Source: Actinomycetes bacterium (lineage in GTDB: Bacteria > Actinomycetota > Actinomycetes > Propionibacteriales > Propionibacteriaceae). Taken from it: a DNA stretch of 9,785 nt. The position numbers and the translations under genes were made by a program. The DNA is taken from positions 1 through 9,785 of the forward strand of contig JAEYNS010000175.1 in assembly GCA_023412435.1 (NCBI GenBank), read 5' to 3'. The notes beneath the pieces were generated by a model. It ran no database searches and was not told the origin of the DNA. It saw only the letters and a program-made list of their open reading frames with translations. Positions 1-9,342 of the stretch are shown piece after piece. Positions within the stretch are counted from its first letter, which is position 1. Each line of letters begins with the position of its first letter.

Positions 1-113
1 GGGGCACGCGGCGGCCCGGTACGTCGGCGGCCGGTCCGTCCTGGTCTTCCCCACGTCCGAGATCGTAGTGGCGCCACGTCGCTTCCGACGCCGCACGGCG
101 CGCGCAGGGGGCG
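1..113. other. Unresolved left edge, possibly the 3' end of a neighbouring gene
   Basis: On the plus strand, the frame starting at base 2 has G or C in every third position up to about base 64. It reads like protein there (a stretch ending SVLVFPTSEIVVA). It then turns arginine-rich and meets no stop near the convergent exporter gene. A stop (TAG at 66-68) lies in the next frame, so a gene could end here only if a base were gained. The opposite strand shares the same G/C-rich third positions, so the strand cannot be settled. No family is recognised. Confidence 0.2.
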
Positions 114-1477
114 TCAGGTCGCGGCCGGGTTGGCGATCGCGATCGGGTACTCCTCGGCGCGCGAGACGATTCGCACCGGGCGGCGCAGCGAGAGGTCGAA
201 GGCGAGCCGCAGCCCGCCCTGGCGGCCAGCACGACCGCTGCCACCGCCGTGACGGCCAGCATGCCGCCGCCGGCCACCACGAACCCTGCCGCGGAGCCCC
301 ACAGCTGGGCCACCCAGCCCAGCAGGTTGCCGCCGATCGCCTGGCCGCCGAGGCCGACCATGAGGTAGAGCGACATCACCCGGCCGCGGATCGACAGGTC
401 GCTGGACAGCTGGGTCATGGTCTCCGCACCGGTGCCGACCAGAACGCGGGCGCCGGCCAGCGCGACCAGCGCGGCGAGGAAGCCGCCGTAGAACGGCGCC
501 AGGCCTGCGAGTGCCATGAGCACTCCGAACACCGCGCCGGTCGCCACCACCGTCCGCAGCCGCAGCGTGCGGCGGCGAGCCGAGAGGATCGCGCCGACCA
601 GGGCGCCGGAGGCGGCGAGCGAGCTGTACAGCCCGTAGCCGGTGGCGTCCGTGCCGTAGGTGACCTTCGCCGAGGCCGCCAGCAGCACGGGGAGGTTGAG
701 CCCGAACACCGCGATCGCGCCCATCAGGATGATCGACCACAAGATCGCGGGCCGCTCCACCACGTAGCGGGCCGCCTCGCGGATCTGACCCTTGCCCGGC
801 GGGACGCGCGGCGAGCGGTGGAGCTCTGCCGGCCGCATCGCGACCAGCGCGCCCAGCGCGATCAAGCCGGTGGCCGCGTTCACCGCGATGGACGGCCCGG
901 AGCCGATGATCGCGATCAGGGCCCCCGAGATCATCGGGCCCACCAGACCGCCCAGGTGGAAGACCGAGGCGTTGAGGCTGATCGCTCCCTTCACCCGGTC
1001 GGGCCCGACCATCTCGCTGAGGAAGGCGGAGCGGCTCGGGGAGTCGAGAGCCATCGTCACGCCGAGGATGGCGGCGGCGGCCAGGACGTGCCAGACCTGC
1101 GCCCGTCCGGTGATCACGAGCACGGCGAGGGTGGCGTTGATGGCGGCGCCGATGACCTGGGTGGCCATCAGGATGCGACGCCGGGAGAGTCGGTCGGAGA
1201 TCACCCCGGCCCAGGGTGTGAGGAACAGCGCGGGGGCGAACTGCAGGCTGACCGCGAGCCCGACGAGCGCCACGTTGCCGGTCAGCTCGAGCACGAGCCA
1301 GTCGATCGCGACTCGCTGCATCCACCCGCCGGTGGTGGCGAAGATGGCGGCGAGGAAGTACAGCCGGTAGTTGAACGACTCCAGCGCGGCGAACGCCCCC
1401 TGGGGACGCGGGCGTGCGGCTGCGGTGGAGAGCGAGCCGATGGGTTGGGTGACGGACGAGTCGTCGCGGGCGCGCAT
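114..1477 (-). CDS. MFS exporter (EntS/MFS_3-like), frame interrupted near its 3' end
   Basis: This is a polytopic inner-membrane transporter of the Major Facilitator Superfamily, probably a proton-driven drug or metabolite exporter; its substrate cannot be told. The ATG at 1477 has a GGAGG ribosome site at 1488-1492, ten bases upstream. After about 35 soluble residues come hydrophobic helices. Between helices 2 and 3 is the family's motif A, GVISDRLSRRR, at residues 91-101. DSPSRSAFLSEMV at about residue 140 is typical of the MFS_3 group. One frame is clean through the last helix (ending AAVVLAA) to about base 225. The natural tail, LRLAFDLSLRRPVRIVSRAE and on to the stop at 114-116, is then in another frame, as if one base were missing near 215-230 (for example GCCGCCCAGG read as GCCGCCAGG). 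Repaired, the protein is about 454 residues, normal for the family. Without repair it runs off the window with an arginine-rich tail. Substrate families other than EntS-like are possible. Confidence 0.85.
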
Positions 1478-1653
1478 GGGCGCGGAACCTCCGAAATGGC
1501 TGGAGAGCCATTCTGTCACGTTTCAAAGGGGCTCCCGACCGCCTGCGGGGCCCGGACGGGCAGCGGTCCGTCCCACCCCGTCCCCGCTTTCGTTGTGACT
1601 CTCTTCTCCCGACTACGACAGGAGAACTCACAGCGAGGGGACGACCCCCGGGA

Positions 1654-1973
1654 TCAGAGCCTGCCGGCCGGGCACCGCCGGCAGCGGGTGAGGCTGCCGG
1701 GCCAGCCGCCCAGTCGCAGCGCGGCCGCGACCTCCTCGGCGACTTGGCACGGCTGTGCCGCGACGTGCACCCACGCGCCACCTCCCCGAGGATCTCGGTC
1801 AGCAACCCCCGGCAGGGGTGACGCTCGACCCGCGCCAGCGCATCGAGCACCAGGTCGGGGTGGACGACGCGGTTCCCGACCGCCACCGCCACCAGCGCAG
1901 CGGCACCGTAACCGCGAGACGGCAGCCCAGTCGGCCCCGGAGCATCGCCCCCGGCATGGTTTCCTTGGCGCAT
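1654..1973 (-). pseudogene. Decayed remnant, possibly of a DUF559-type nuclease protein
   Basis: Two coding-looking pieces on the minus strand lie in different frames. The first, from about 1895 to 1780, includes VVHPDLVLDALARVERHPCR and then GLLTEILGEVA. The second, from about 1780 to the stop at 1654-1656, includes CQVAEEVAAALRLGGWPGSL and ends CRRCPAGRL. Both have almost only G or C in third positions, and joining them needs one added base near 1780. An ATG exists at 1973, but codon use before about 1900 is poor, so the true 5' end is probably gone. From memory of actinobacterial AbiEi/DUF559-type proteins, the first piece resembles the stretch before the nuclease core and the second the extreme C-terminus after it. 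That would make this an internally deleted copy that lacks the catalytic core. The identity is an inference; that a broken gene lies here is better supported. Alternatively it is an unknown small protein of about 106 residues with a sequencing error. Confidence 0.5.
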
Positions 1974-2706
1974 GACAGCCCGACGAGCCCTTCTCGCTCC
2001 GATCCTCGGGGTGCTCGCCGGCTGCTCGGTCCTCGGCGGGGCGGGCGGCCCGTCCCCTGACGGCATCTTCAGCGGCGACGATCTCGAACTCGCCCGGGCG
2101 ATCAGCGCACGTGACGACAGCAGGGTGGCCGACTTGGTGGCGTCCGGCGCCGACGTCGAGGCCACCGGCAGGGACGAGATCACGATCCTGCAGTGGGCTG
2201 TGGAGGCTGACCACCCGGCCGCCATCAGCCTCCTGCTGGAAGCCGGCGCCGACCCCGACCGCACCGGGATCGGCGCAGAGGCAGCACTGCACCGCGCGGT
2301 CCGCGACGTCGACCTCGTCGACGCCCTCCTGGCGGGAGGTGCCGATCCTGACGTCCGCAACGCCGTCACCGGCTCTGGCCCGCTCACCGCGGTGTGCGTC
2401 CAGCCTGTCATGGCCTCCTTCGACTCCCTCGTCGCCGCCGGCGCCGATGTCGACCTGACCGACCGCCTCGGCGAGACCCCCCTGTTGACCTGCGCCCGCA
2501 CCAACCAGGGGGCGCTGATCCTGCGTCTGCTGGAACTGGGCGCCGACCCGACCGTGAGCAGCGACGGGGCCACCTTCCAGGACTTCTACTTCGGCATCGA
2601 CCCACGGGTCCTCAACGACCGGGCCACCGCCGAGCGCCGCCAGATCGTGGCCTGGCTGGTCGCCAACGGCCACCCGCTGGCCCCCGCCGCCGAGCAGTTC
2701 CGCTGA
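1972..2706 (+). CDS. Ankyrin-repeat lipoprotein
   Basis: A 244-residue protein. It begins with a short positively charged, hydrophobic leader and a lipobox, LAGC, at residues 15-18. It is therefore probably exported, cleaved before Cys18 and anchored in the membrane by lipid. From about residue 36 to 235 it is built of ankyrin repeats. Four clear repeat ends, each a variant of 'GAD' after a leucine-rich helix, occur at about residues 59-61, 92-94, 123-125 and 157-159, with a fifth at about 190-192 and a degenerate last repeat. Ankyrin repeats bind proteins and have no enzymatic role, so the partner is unknown. No Shine-Dalgarno sequence precedes the ATG. A weak -10-like TTTCCT at 1960-1965 would fit a leaderless transcript. 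The start overlaps the 5' side of the divergent remnant, so both start from the same few bases. The gap to the helicase gene is 45 bases. Confidence 0.85.
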   Translation: MTARRALLAPILGVLAGCSVLGGAGGPSPDGIFSGDDLELARAISARDDSRVADLVASGADVEATGRDEITILQWAVEADHPAAISLLLEAGADPDRTGIGAEAALHRAVRDVDLVDALLAGGADPDVRNAVTGSGPLTAVCVQPVMASFDSLVAAGADVDLTDRLGETPLLTCARTNQGALILRLLELGADPTVSSDGATFQDFYFGIDPRVLNDRATAERRQIVAWLVANGHPLAPAAEQFR

Positions 2707-2751
2707 CCCCTGCTGCCGGGCCTGTCGCCGCCGCGTGAGAGTCTGGGAGGC

Positions 2752-5025
2752 ATGGACAGCGACAGGCCACTGTGGGACGACGAGCCCCCGCCCGACCCCG
2801 AGGACCTGCCGCCGGATCCGCTGGACGAGCCGGCGCCACCCGCTCAGCGACCCGGGACCAGCGCTCAGCCACCCGGACCGACCGCCCCTGACGCCGAGCT
2901 TCCCGAGGCTGCCGTCGCGATCCTGCGACAGCTGACCGGTGTCGACGACGCCCGCTTCCACCCGGGCCAGTTCGAGGCCATCGAAGCGCTGGTGGCGCAC
3001 CGCCGCCGGGCGCTGGTGGTGCAGCGCACCGGCTGGGGCAAGTCGGCGGTCTACTTCATCGCAGCGCTGCTGCAGCGCCGGCGCGGCACCGGCCCGGCGT
3101 TGATCGTCTCGCCGCTCCTTGCCCTGATGCGCGACCAGGTCGCGGCCGCCGCGCGCGCTGGGGTGCGGGCGGTAGCCATCAACTCCGCCAACGTCACCGA
3201 GTGGCGCGAGGTCGAGGAACGTCTCGCCCGCGACGAGGTCGACGTGTTGCTGGTCTCCCCCGAGCGGCTGGTCAACCCGCGCTTCCGGGACGAGCAGCTG
3301 CCCCGCCTGGTCGACCGGCTGGGCCTGCTGGTGGTGGACGAGGCGCACTGCATCAGCGACTGGGGCCACGACTTCCGGCCCGACTACCGCCGGATCCGCG
3401 ACCTGATCGAAGACCTCCCCGCCGGCGTCCCTGTGCTGGCCACGACGGCGACCGCCAATGCCCGGGTGGTGCACGACGTCGAGGAGCAGCTCGCCGCCGG
3501 CGGTCACGAGGTCTACACGCTGCGTGGGGCGTTGGCCCGTGAGTCGCTGCGGCTGGGCGTGCTGCACCTGCCGACCGCGTGGCAGCGGCTGGCATGGCTG
3601 GCCGAGCACCTCGAGGGCCTGCCCGGCAGCGGCATCGTGTACTGCCTCACGGTCGCTGCCGCCGAGGACACCGCTGCCCTGCTCGCCAAGGTCGGGCACC
3701 AGGTGCGTCCCTACACCGGACGGACCGACCCGGCCGACCGCCTGGCCGCGGAGGAGGCGCTGAAGCGCAACGAGGTGAAGGCGCTGGTGGCCACGTCGGC
3801 CCTGGGGATGGGCTTCGACAAGCCCGACCTCGGCTTCGTGGTGCACCTCGGGGCCCCGAGCTCACCGGTCGCCTACTACCAGCAGGTGGGCCGCGCCGGC
3901 CGCGCCACCGAGAGTGCCGACGTCCTGCTGCTGCCGGGCATCGAGGACCGCGCTATCTGGCACTACTTCGCCACCGCGTCGATGCCCACCCAGGCGAAGG
4001 CGGACGCCGTCCTGGCAGCGCTGGCGGGGGCGGACGGCCCGCTCTCGATCGCTGCGCTCGAAGCCCGGGTCGACCTCAAGCGCAGCCCGCTGGAACTGCT
4101 GTTGAAGGTGCTCGCCGTGGACGGCGCGGTCGAGTTCGTCCCCGGCGGCTGGACGCGGACCGGGAGGGACTGGACCTACGACGCGGTGCGCTACGGCAGG
4201 ATCGCCGCCGCCCGCCAGGGTGAACAGCAGGCAATGCTCGACTACGAGCGCCTGACCGGCTGCCGGATGGCCTTCCTGACCGCGCAACTGGACGACCCGC
4301 ACACCGCCGATTGCGGCCGGTGCGACGGCTGCGCCGCGCCGTGGTACCCCACCGGCGTCGGAGCCGCCGCGGGAACCGCCGCCCAGCAGGAGCTGGAACG
4401 GGTGGGGGCACCGATCGAGCCACGGCTGCAGTGGCCGACCGGCCTGGATCGGCTGGGCGTCAGCGACGGCGGCGCGCCGGTTCGCGGCCGGATCCCACCC
4501 GAGGACCAGTTCGAACCGGGCCGGGTGGTCGCCCGACTGTCCGACCTGGGCTGGGGCAACGACCTGCGCGCCCTGTTCACCACCGATGCGGACGGCACCC
4601 CGGTGGACGCGACCGTCCCCCCTCCGCTCGCCGGCGCGTGCCTGGCGGTGCTGCGCGAGTGGCCGTGGCAGCAGCGTCCGGCGGCGGTGGCGTGGCTGCC
4701 CAGCCTGACCCGCCCCCGCCTGGTGGAGTCGCTGGCCATCGGGATCGCCACCGCAGGACGGCTGTCGCTGCTGGGTCCGCTCGACCTCGTCGCCGGGGCG
4801 CGCCCGCTGAGCGGCGCGGTCAACTCCGCCTACCGGGTGCGCGACCTCTGGCACCGGTTCGCGGTACCCGAGTCGATGGCTGCCGGACTGCCCGGCCTGG
4901 CCGGTCCGGTTCTGCTGGTCGACGATCTGGTCGACTCGCGGTGGACGATGACCGTCGCCGCCCGGCAACTCCGGCGGGCCGGTGCGCCGGGCGTGCTGCC
5001 GTTCGCCCTTGCGGCGGTCGGGTGA
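2752..5025 (+). CDS. recQ: RecQ-family DNA helicase fused to a phosphoribosyltransferase-like domain
   Basis: A 757-residue ATP-dependent DNA helicase of superfamily 2, expected to unwind DNA 3' to 5' during recombination and repair. The first 50 residues are acidic and proline-rich. Then come the ATP-binding loop RTGWGKS (92-98; usually TGGGKS in RecQ), motif Ia SPLLALMRDQ, the DEAH box (196-199) with the RecQ-type CISDWGHDFRPDY after it, motif III TTATA (from 231), motif V ATSALGMGFDKPD and motif VI QQVGRAGRA (from 377). The RecQ zinc module has Cys504, Cys521, Cys524 and Cys527. There is no recognisable HRDC domain. Residues 555-757 form an extra region. It ends in LLVDDLVDSRWTMT (Asp724, Asp725, Asp728), which resembles the PRPP-binding loop of type I phosphoribosyltransferases. 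As I recall, many actinobacterial RecQ proteins share this tail, so the fusion is probably old and not an accident. The ATG has GGGAGG only one base upstream, so the start may be leaderless or misplaced. Confidence 0.93.
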   Translation: MDSDRPLWDDEPPPDPEDLPPDPLDEPAPPAQRPGTSAQPPGPTAPDAELPEAAVAILRQLTGVDDARFHPGQFEAIEALVAHRRRALVVQRTGWGKSAVYFIAALLQRRRGTGPALIVSPLLALMRDQVAAAARAGVRAVAINSANVTEWREVEERLARDEVDVLLVSPERLVNPRFRDEQLPRLVDRLGLLVVDEAHCISDWGHDFRPDYRRIRDLIEDLPAGVPVLATTATANARVVHDVEEQLAAGGHEVYTLRGALARESLRLGVLHLPTAWQRLAWLAEHLEGLPGSGIVYCLTVAAAEDTAALLAKVGHQVRPYTGRTDPADRLAAEEALKRNEVKALVATSALGMGFDKPDLGFVVHLGAPSSPVAYYQQVGRAGRATESADVLLLPGIEDRAIWHYFATASMPTQAKADAVLAALAGADGPLSIAALEARVDLKRSPLELLLKVLAVDGAVEFVPGGWTRTGRDWTYDAVRYGRIAAARQGEQQAMLDYERLTGCRMAFLTAQLDDPHTADCGRCDGCAAPWYPTGVGAAAGTAAQQELERVGAPIEPRLQWPTGLDRLGVSDGGAPVRGRIPPEDQFEPGRVVARLSDLGWGNDLRALFTTDADGTPVDATVPPPLAGACLAVLREWPWQQRPAAVAWLPSLTRPRLVESLAIGIATAGRLSLLGPLDLVAGARPLSGAVNSAYRVRDLWHRFAVPESMAAGLPGLAGPVLLVDDLVDSRWTMTVAARQLRRAGAPGVLPFALAAVG

Positions 5026-5171
5026 GTACGTAGTTCTAGGGGGGTTAGCGCACCGCCCGCTGCGTCCCTCTTCCGGGTGACACCGATCTCGGTTAACCTC
5101 AATGCGACCCGTTGACCACCCCTTGGCCGCGCGTTGCCTCGGGCTTCTGACGCGGCGGGCATGCGGCCCCG

Positions 5172-5198
5172 GGCCGGCGAAGGGGGGTTTCGCCGGCC
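5172..5198 (+). terminator. Perfect 10-bp hairpin, possible terminator or RNA element
   Basis: GGCCGGCGAA (5172-5181) is exactly complementary in reverse to TTCGCCGGCC (5189-5198), with a seven-base loop of six G and one T. It lies about 150 bases after the helicase stop and has no T tract on either side. If it ends transcription, it does so without the usual U-run, as is common in high-GC actinobacteria. It could instead be a regulatory stem in the leader of what follows. Confidence 0.5.
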
Positions 5199-5221
5199 AA
5201 GGGGCCGTTTCCCTCCCCGCC

Positions 5222-5308
5222 ATGGTGAGGATCTTCACGAGGGCCGCCGACACCACGTCGGTGATCAACGGCTTCCCGCGAGTGCTGATGCGCCTCGACC
5301 TGCGCTGA
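5222..5308 (+). CDS. Possible 28-residue small protein
   Basis: An ATG-to-TGA frame of 28 codons beginning MVRIFTRAADTT and ending VLMRLDLR. All third positions but one are G or C, as in the real genes here, while the 40 codons upstream in the same frame (from an ATG at 5102) are less regular. There is no Shine-Dalgarno sequence, and the ATG follows a C-rich stretch. The opposite strand shares the same third positions, so the bias alone does not prove a coding role. It ends just before the oxidoreductase promoter region. It is not recognised; it may be the end of a lost gene or chance. Confidence 0.25.
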   Translation: MVRIFTRAADTTSVINGFPRVLMRLDLR

Positions 5309-5312
5309 GTGC

Positions 5313-5333
5313 TAGCTTTCGCTGTCGAGGAGG
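5313..5333 (+). promoter_or_regulatory. Putative -10 element and ribosome site of the oxidoreductase gene
   Basis: TAGCTT at 5313-5318 fits the actinobacterial -10 pattern TANNNT. GAGGAGG at 5327-5333 is a strong ribosome site six bases before the ATG at 5340. No good -35 box is seen at the usual distance. The ribosome site is firm; the promoter is a guess from pattern alone. Confidence 0.45.
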
Positions 5334-5339
5334 TCACCC

Positions 5340-7939
<2,600 letters not shown>

Positions 7940-8131
7940 ATGACCGAGACACCGGACGAAGCCATGGTCGAGGGCCGCCAGGACCTGCTGCCCGAGGAGG
8001 ACGCCGCGGGCAGCGAGAACCCGCGGGCGCAGGCCCGGGCAGTGCTGGAGGAGTCGGAGGAACGCGTCCTGCACCCCGGACGTACCCGCGCCGAATCCAC
8101 CCAGACCCCCGGCGAGGACGCCCCGCGGTGA
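7940..8131 (+). CDS. Small hydrophilic protein, function unknown
   Basis: A 63-residue protein, very acidic in its first half and more basic towards the end. The core is a predicted helix, RAQARAVLEESEERVLHP, followed by RTRAESTQTPGED. It has no membrane segment, signal peptide or cysteine, and looks mostly disordered. The start is the ATG at 7940, with GGGGAA (7933-7938) just upstream. Third positions are nearly all G or C, as in neighbouring genes. I recall similar short proteins with an 'LEESEER' type helix in actinobacteria, but I cannot name the family. It lies 54 bases upstream of the alcohol dehydrogenase gene in the same direction, so the two may share a transcript. Confidence 0.65.
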   Translation: MTETPDEAMVEGRQDLLPEEDAAGSENPRAQARAVLEESEERVLHPGRTRAESTQTPGEDAPR

Positions 8132-8185
8132 GCGGTCCGCTCCCCGCCCCGGCTCGTCCCCGCCCCCCGTGAGGAAGGAGAACCC

Positions 8186-9331
8186 ATGCGCGCCATGGCC
8201 TACCGCGGCCCCTACAAGCTGCGGGTCGAGGAGAAGCCCGACCCGCGCCTCGAGCACCCCAACGACGTGATCCTGCGGGTCACCCTGGCCGCGATCTGCG
8301 GGTCGGACCTCCATCTGTACCACGGGATGATGCCCGACACCCGGGTCGGCACCACGTTCGGCCACGAGTTCATCGGCGTCGTCGAGGAGGTGGGCGGCTC
8401 GGTGCAGAACCTGTCGGTCGGCGACAAGGTGATGGTGCCGTTCAACATCTCCTGCGGATCGTGCTACTTCTGCTCGCGCGGCCTCTACGCCAACTGCCAC
8501 AACGTCAACCCGAACGCCACCGCTATCGGCGGGATCTTCGGCTACTCCCACACCTGTGGCGGGTACGCGGGTGGACAGGCCGAACGGGTGCGGGTGCCGT
8601 TCGCCGACGTCGGGCCGGTGAAGGTGCCGGAGTGGATGCACGACGAGGACGCCGTCCTGCTCACCGACGCGGTCGCGACCGGCTACTTCGGAGCGCAGCT
8701 GGCCGACATCGCAGAAGGCGACACCGTGGTGGTGTTCGGCGCCGGGCCGGTGGGGCTGGCCGCGGCGAGGTCGGCCTGGTTCATGGGTGCCGGGCGGGTG
8801 GTGGTGGTCGACCACCTCGACTACCGGCTCCAGAAGGCGCAGGAGTTCGCCCACGCCGAGACCGTCAACTTCTCCCAGGTCGACGACATCGTCGTCCACC
8901 TGAAGAAGCTGACCGGTGGCCTCGGCTTCGACGCCGCGATCGAGGCGGTCGGGGCGGAGGCGGACGGCGCCACCCTGCAGCACATCACGGCGGCGAAGCT
9001 GAAGCTGCAGGGCGGCTCCCCGGTCGCGCTGAACTGGGCTATCGACGCGGTCCGCAAGGTCGGGACGGTCGCCGTGCTCGGCGCCTTCGGGCCGATGTTC
9101 AGCGCGATCAAGTTCGGCGACGCGATGAACAAGGGACTCACCCTGCGGATGAACCAGGCGCCGGTGAAGCGGCAGTGGCCGCGGCTGTTCGAGCACGTCC
9201 GCAACGGCCACCTCAGCCCACGCGAGCTGGTGACCCACAGGTTCCCGCTGGACCAGATCGCCGAGGCGTACCACGTGTTCTCGGCCAAGCTCGACGACTG
9301 CATCAAGCCGCTGGTCCTGCCCGGCGGGTGA
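8186..9331 (+). CDS. Zinc-dependent alcohol dehydrogenase (MDR family)
   Basis: A 381-residue medium-chain dehydrogenase/reductase that oxidises an alcohol or formaldehyde-type adduct with NAD(P). The catalytic zinc ligands are visible: Cys38 in AAICGSDLHLYHG, and His60 and Glu61 in FGHEFIG. The structural zinc set, Cys90, Cys93, Cys96 and Cys104, is complete (CGSCYFCSRGLYANC). The Rossmann loop GAGPVG is at 185-190. The long insert NPNATAIGGIFGYSHTCGGY and the end KLDDCIKPLVLPGG resemble the glutathione-independent formaldehyde dehydrogenase-like branch common in actinobacteria. The exact substrate is not fixed by this. The start is ATG at 8186, with AAGGAG five bases upstream; an internal Met at residue 4 is an unlikely alternative. 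Its stop overlaps the ribosome site of the next gene, so the two are co-transcribed. Confidence 0.94.
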   Translation: MRAMAYRGPYKLRVEEKPDPRLEHPNDVILRVTLAAICGSDLHLYHGMMPDTRVGTTFGHEFIGVVEEVGGSVQNLSVGDKVMVPFNISCGSCYFCSRGLYANCHNVNPNATAIGGIFGYSHTCGGYAGGQAERVRVPFADVGPVKVPEWMHDEDAVLLTDAVATGYFGAQLADIAEGDTVVVFGAGPVGLAAARSAWFMGAGRVVVVDHLDYRLQKAQEFAHAETVNFSQVDDIVVHLKKLTGGLGFDAAIEAVGAEADGATLQHITAAKLKLQGGSPVALNWAIDAVRKVGTVAVLGAFGPMFSAIKFGDAMNKGLTLRMNQAPVKRQWPRLFEHVRNGHLSPRELVTHRFPLDQIAEAYHVFSAKLDDCIKPLVLPGG

Positions 9332-9342
9332 AGGAGAGAGCC

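Larger units (their letters stand above)
5026..5339. other. 314-base gap between helicase and oxidoreductase genes
   Basis: The gap holds a -10-like TAACCT (5094-5099), seven bases past which a transcript could start near an ATG at 5102. It also holds a strong hairpin (5172-5198), a possible 28-codon ORF (5222-5308), and the promoter-like TAGCTT and ribosome site of the oxidoreductase gene. The stretch 5026-5090 shows G runs (5040-5044) but no structure I can name. No RNA gene or riboswitch was recognised. Confidence 0.5.

Noticed and set aside
1661..1684. Inverted repeat CTGCCGGC ... GCCGGCAG as a terminator
   Set aside because: It lies inside the coding-looking end of the minus-strand remnant and encodes Cys/Arg/Gly-rich residues; it has no T tract.
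68..1975. A very long plus-strand open frame over the exporter and remnant
   Set aside because: Its product is arginine-, histidine- and glutamate-rich low-complexity sequence and lies antisense to a clear membrane transporter; long empty frames are common in GC-rich DNA.
5102..5221. Upstream 40-codon extension of the 28-codon ORF as an attenuator leader peptide
   Set aside because: Codon use there is less biased, the frame runs straight through the hairpin without a stop before it, and no run of one amino acid is present.
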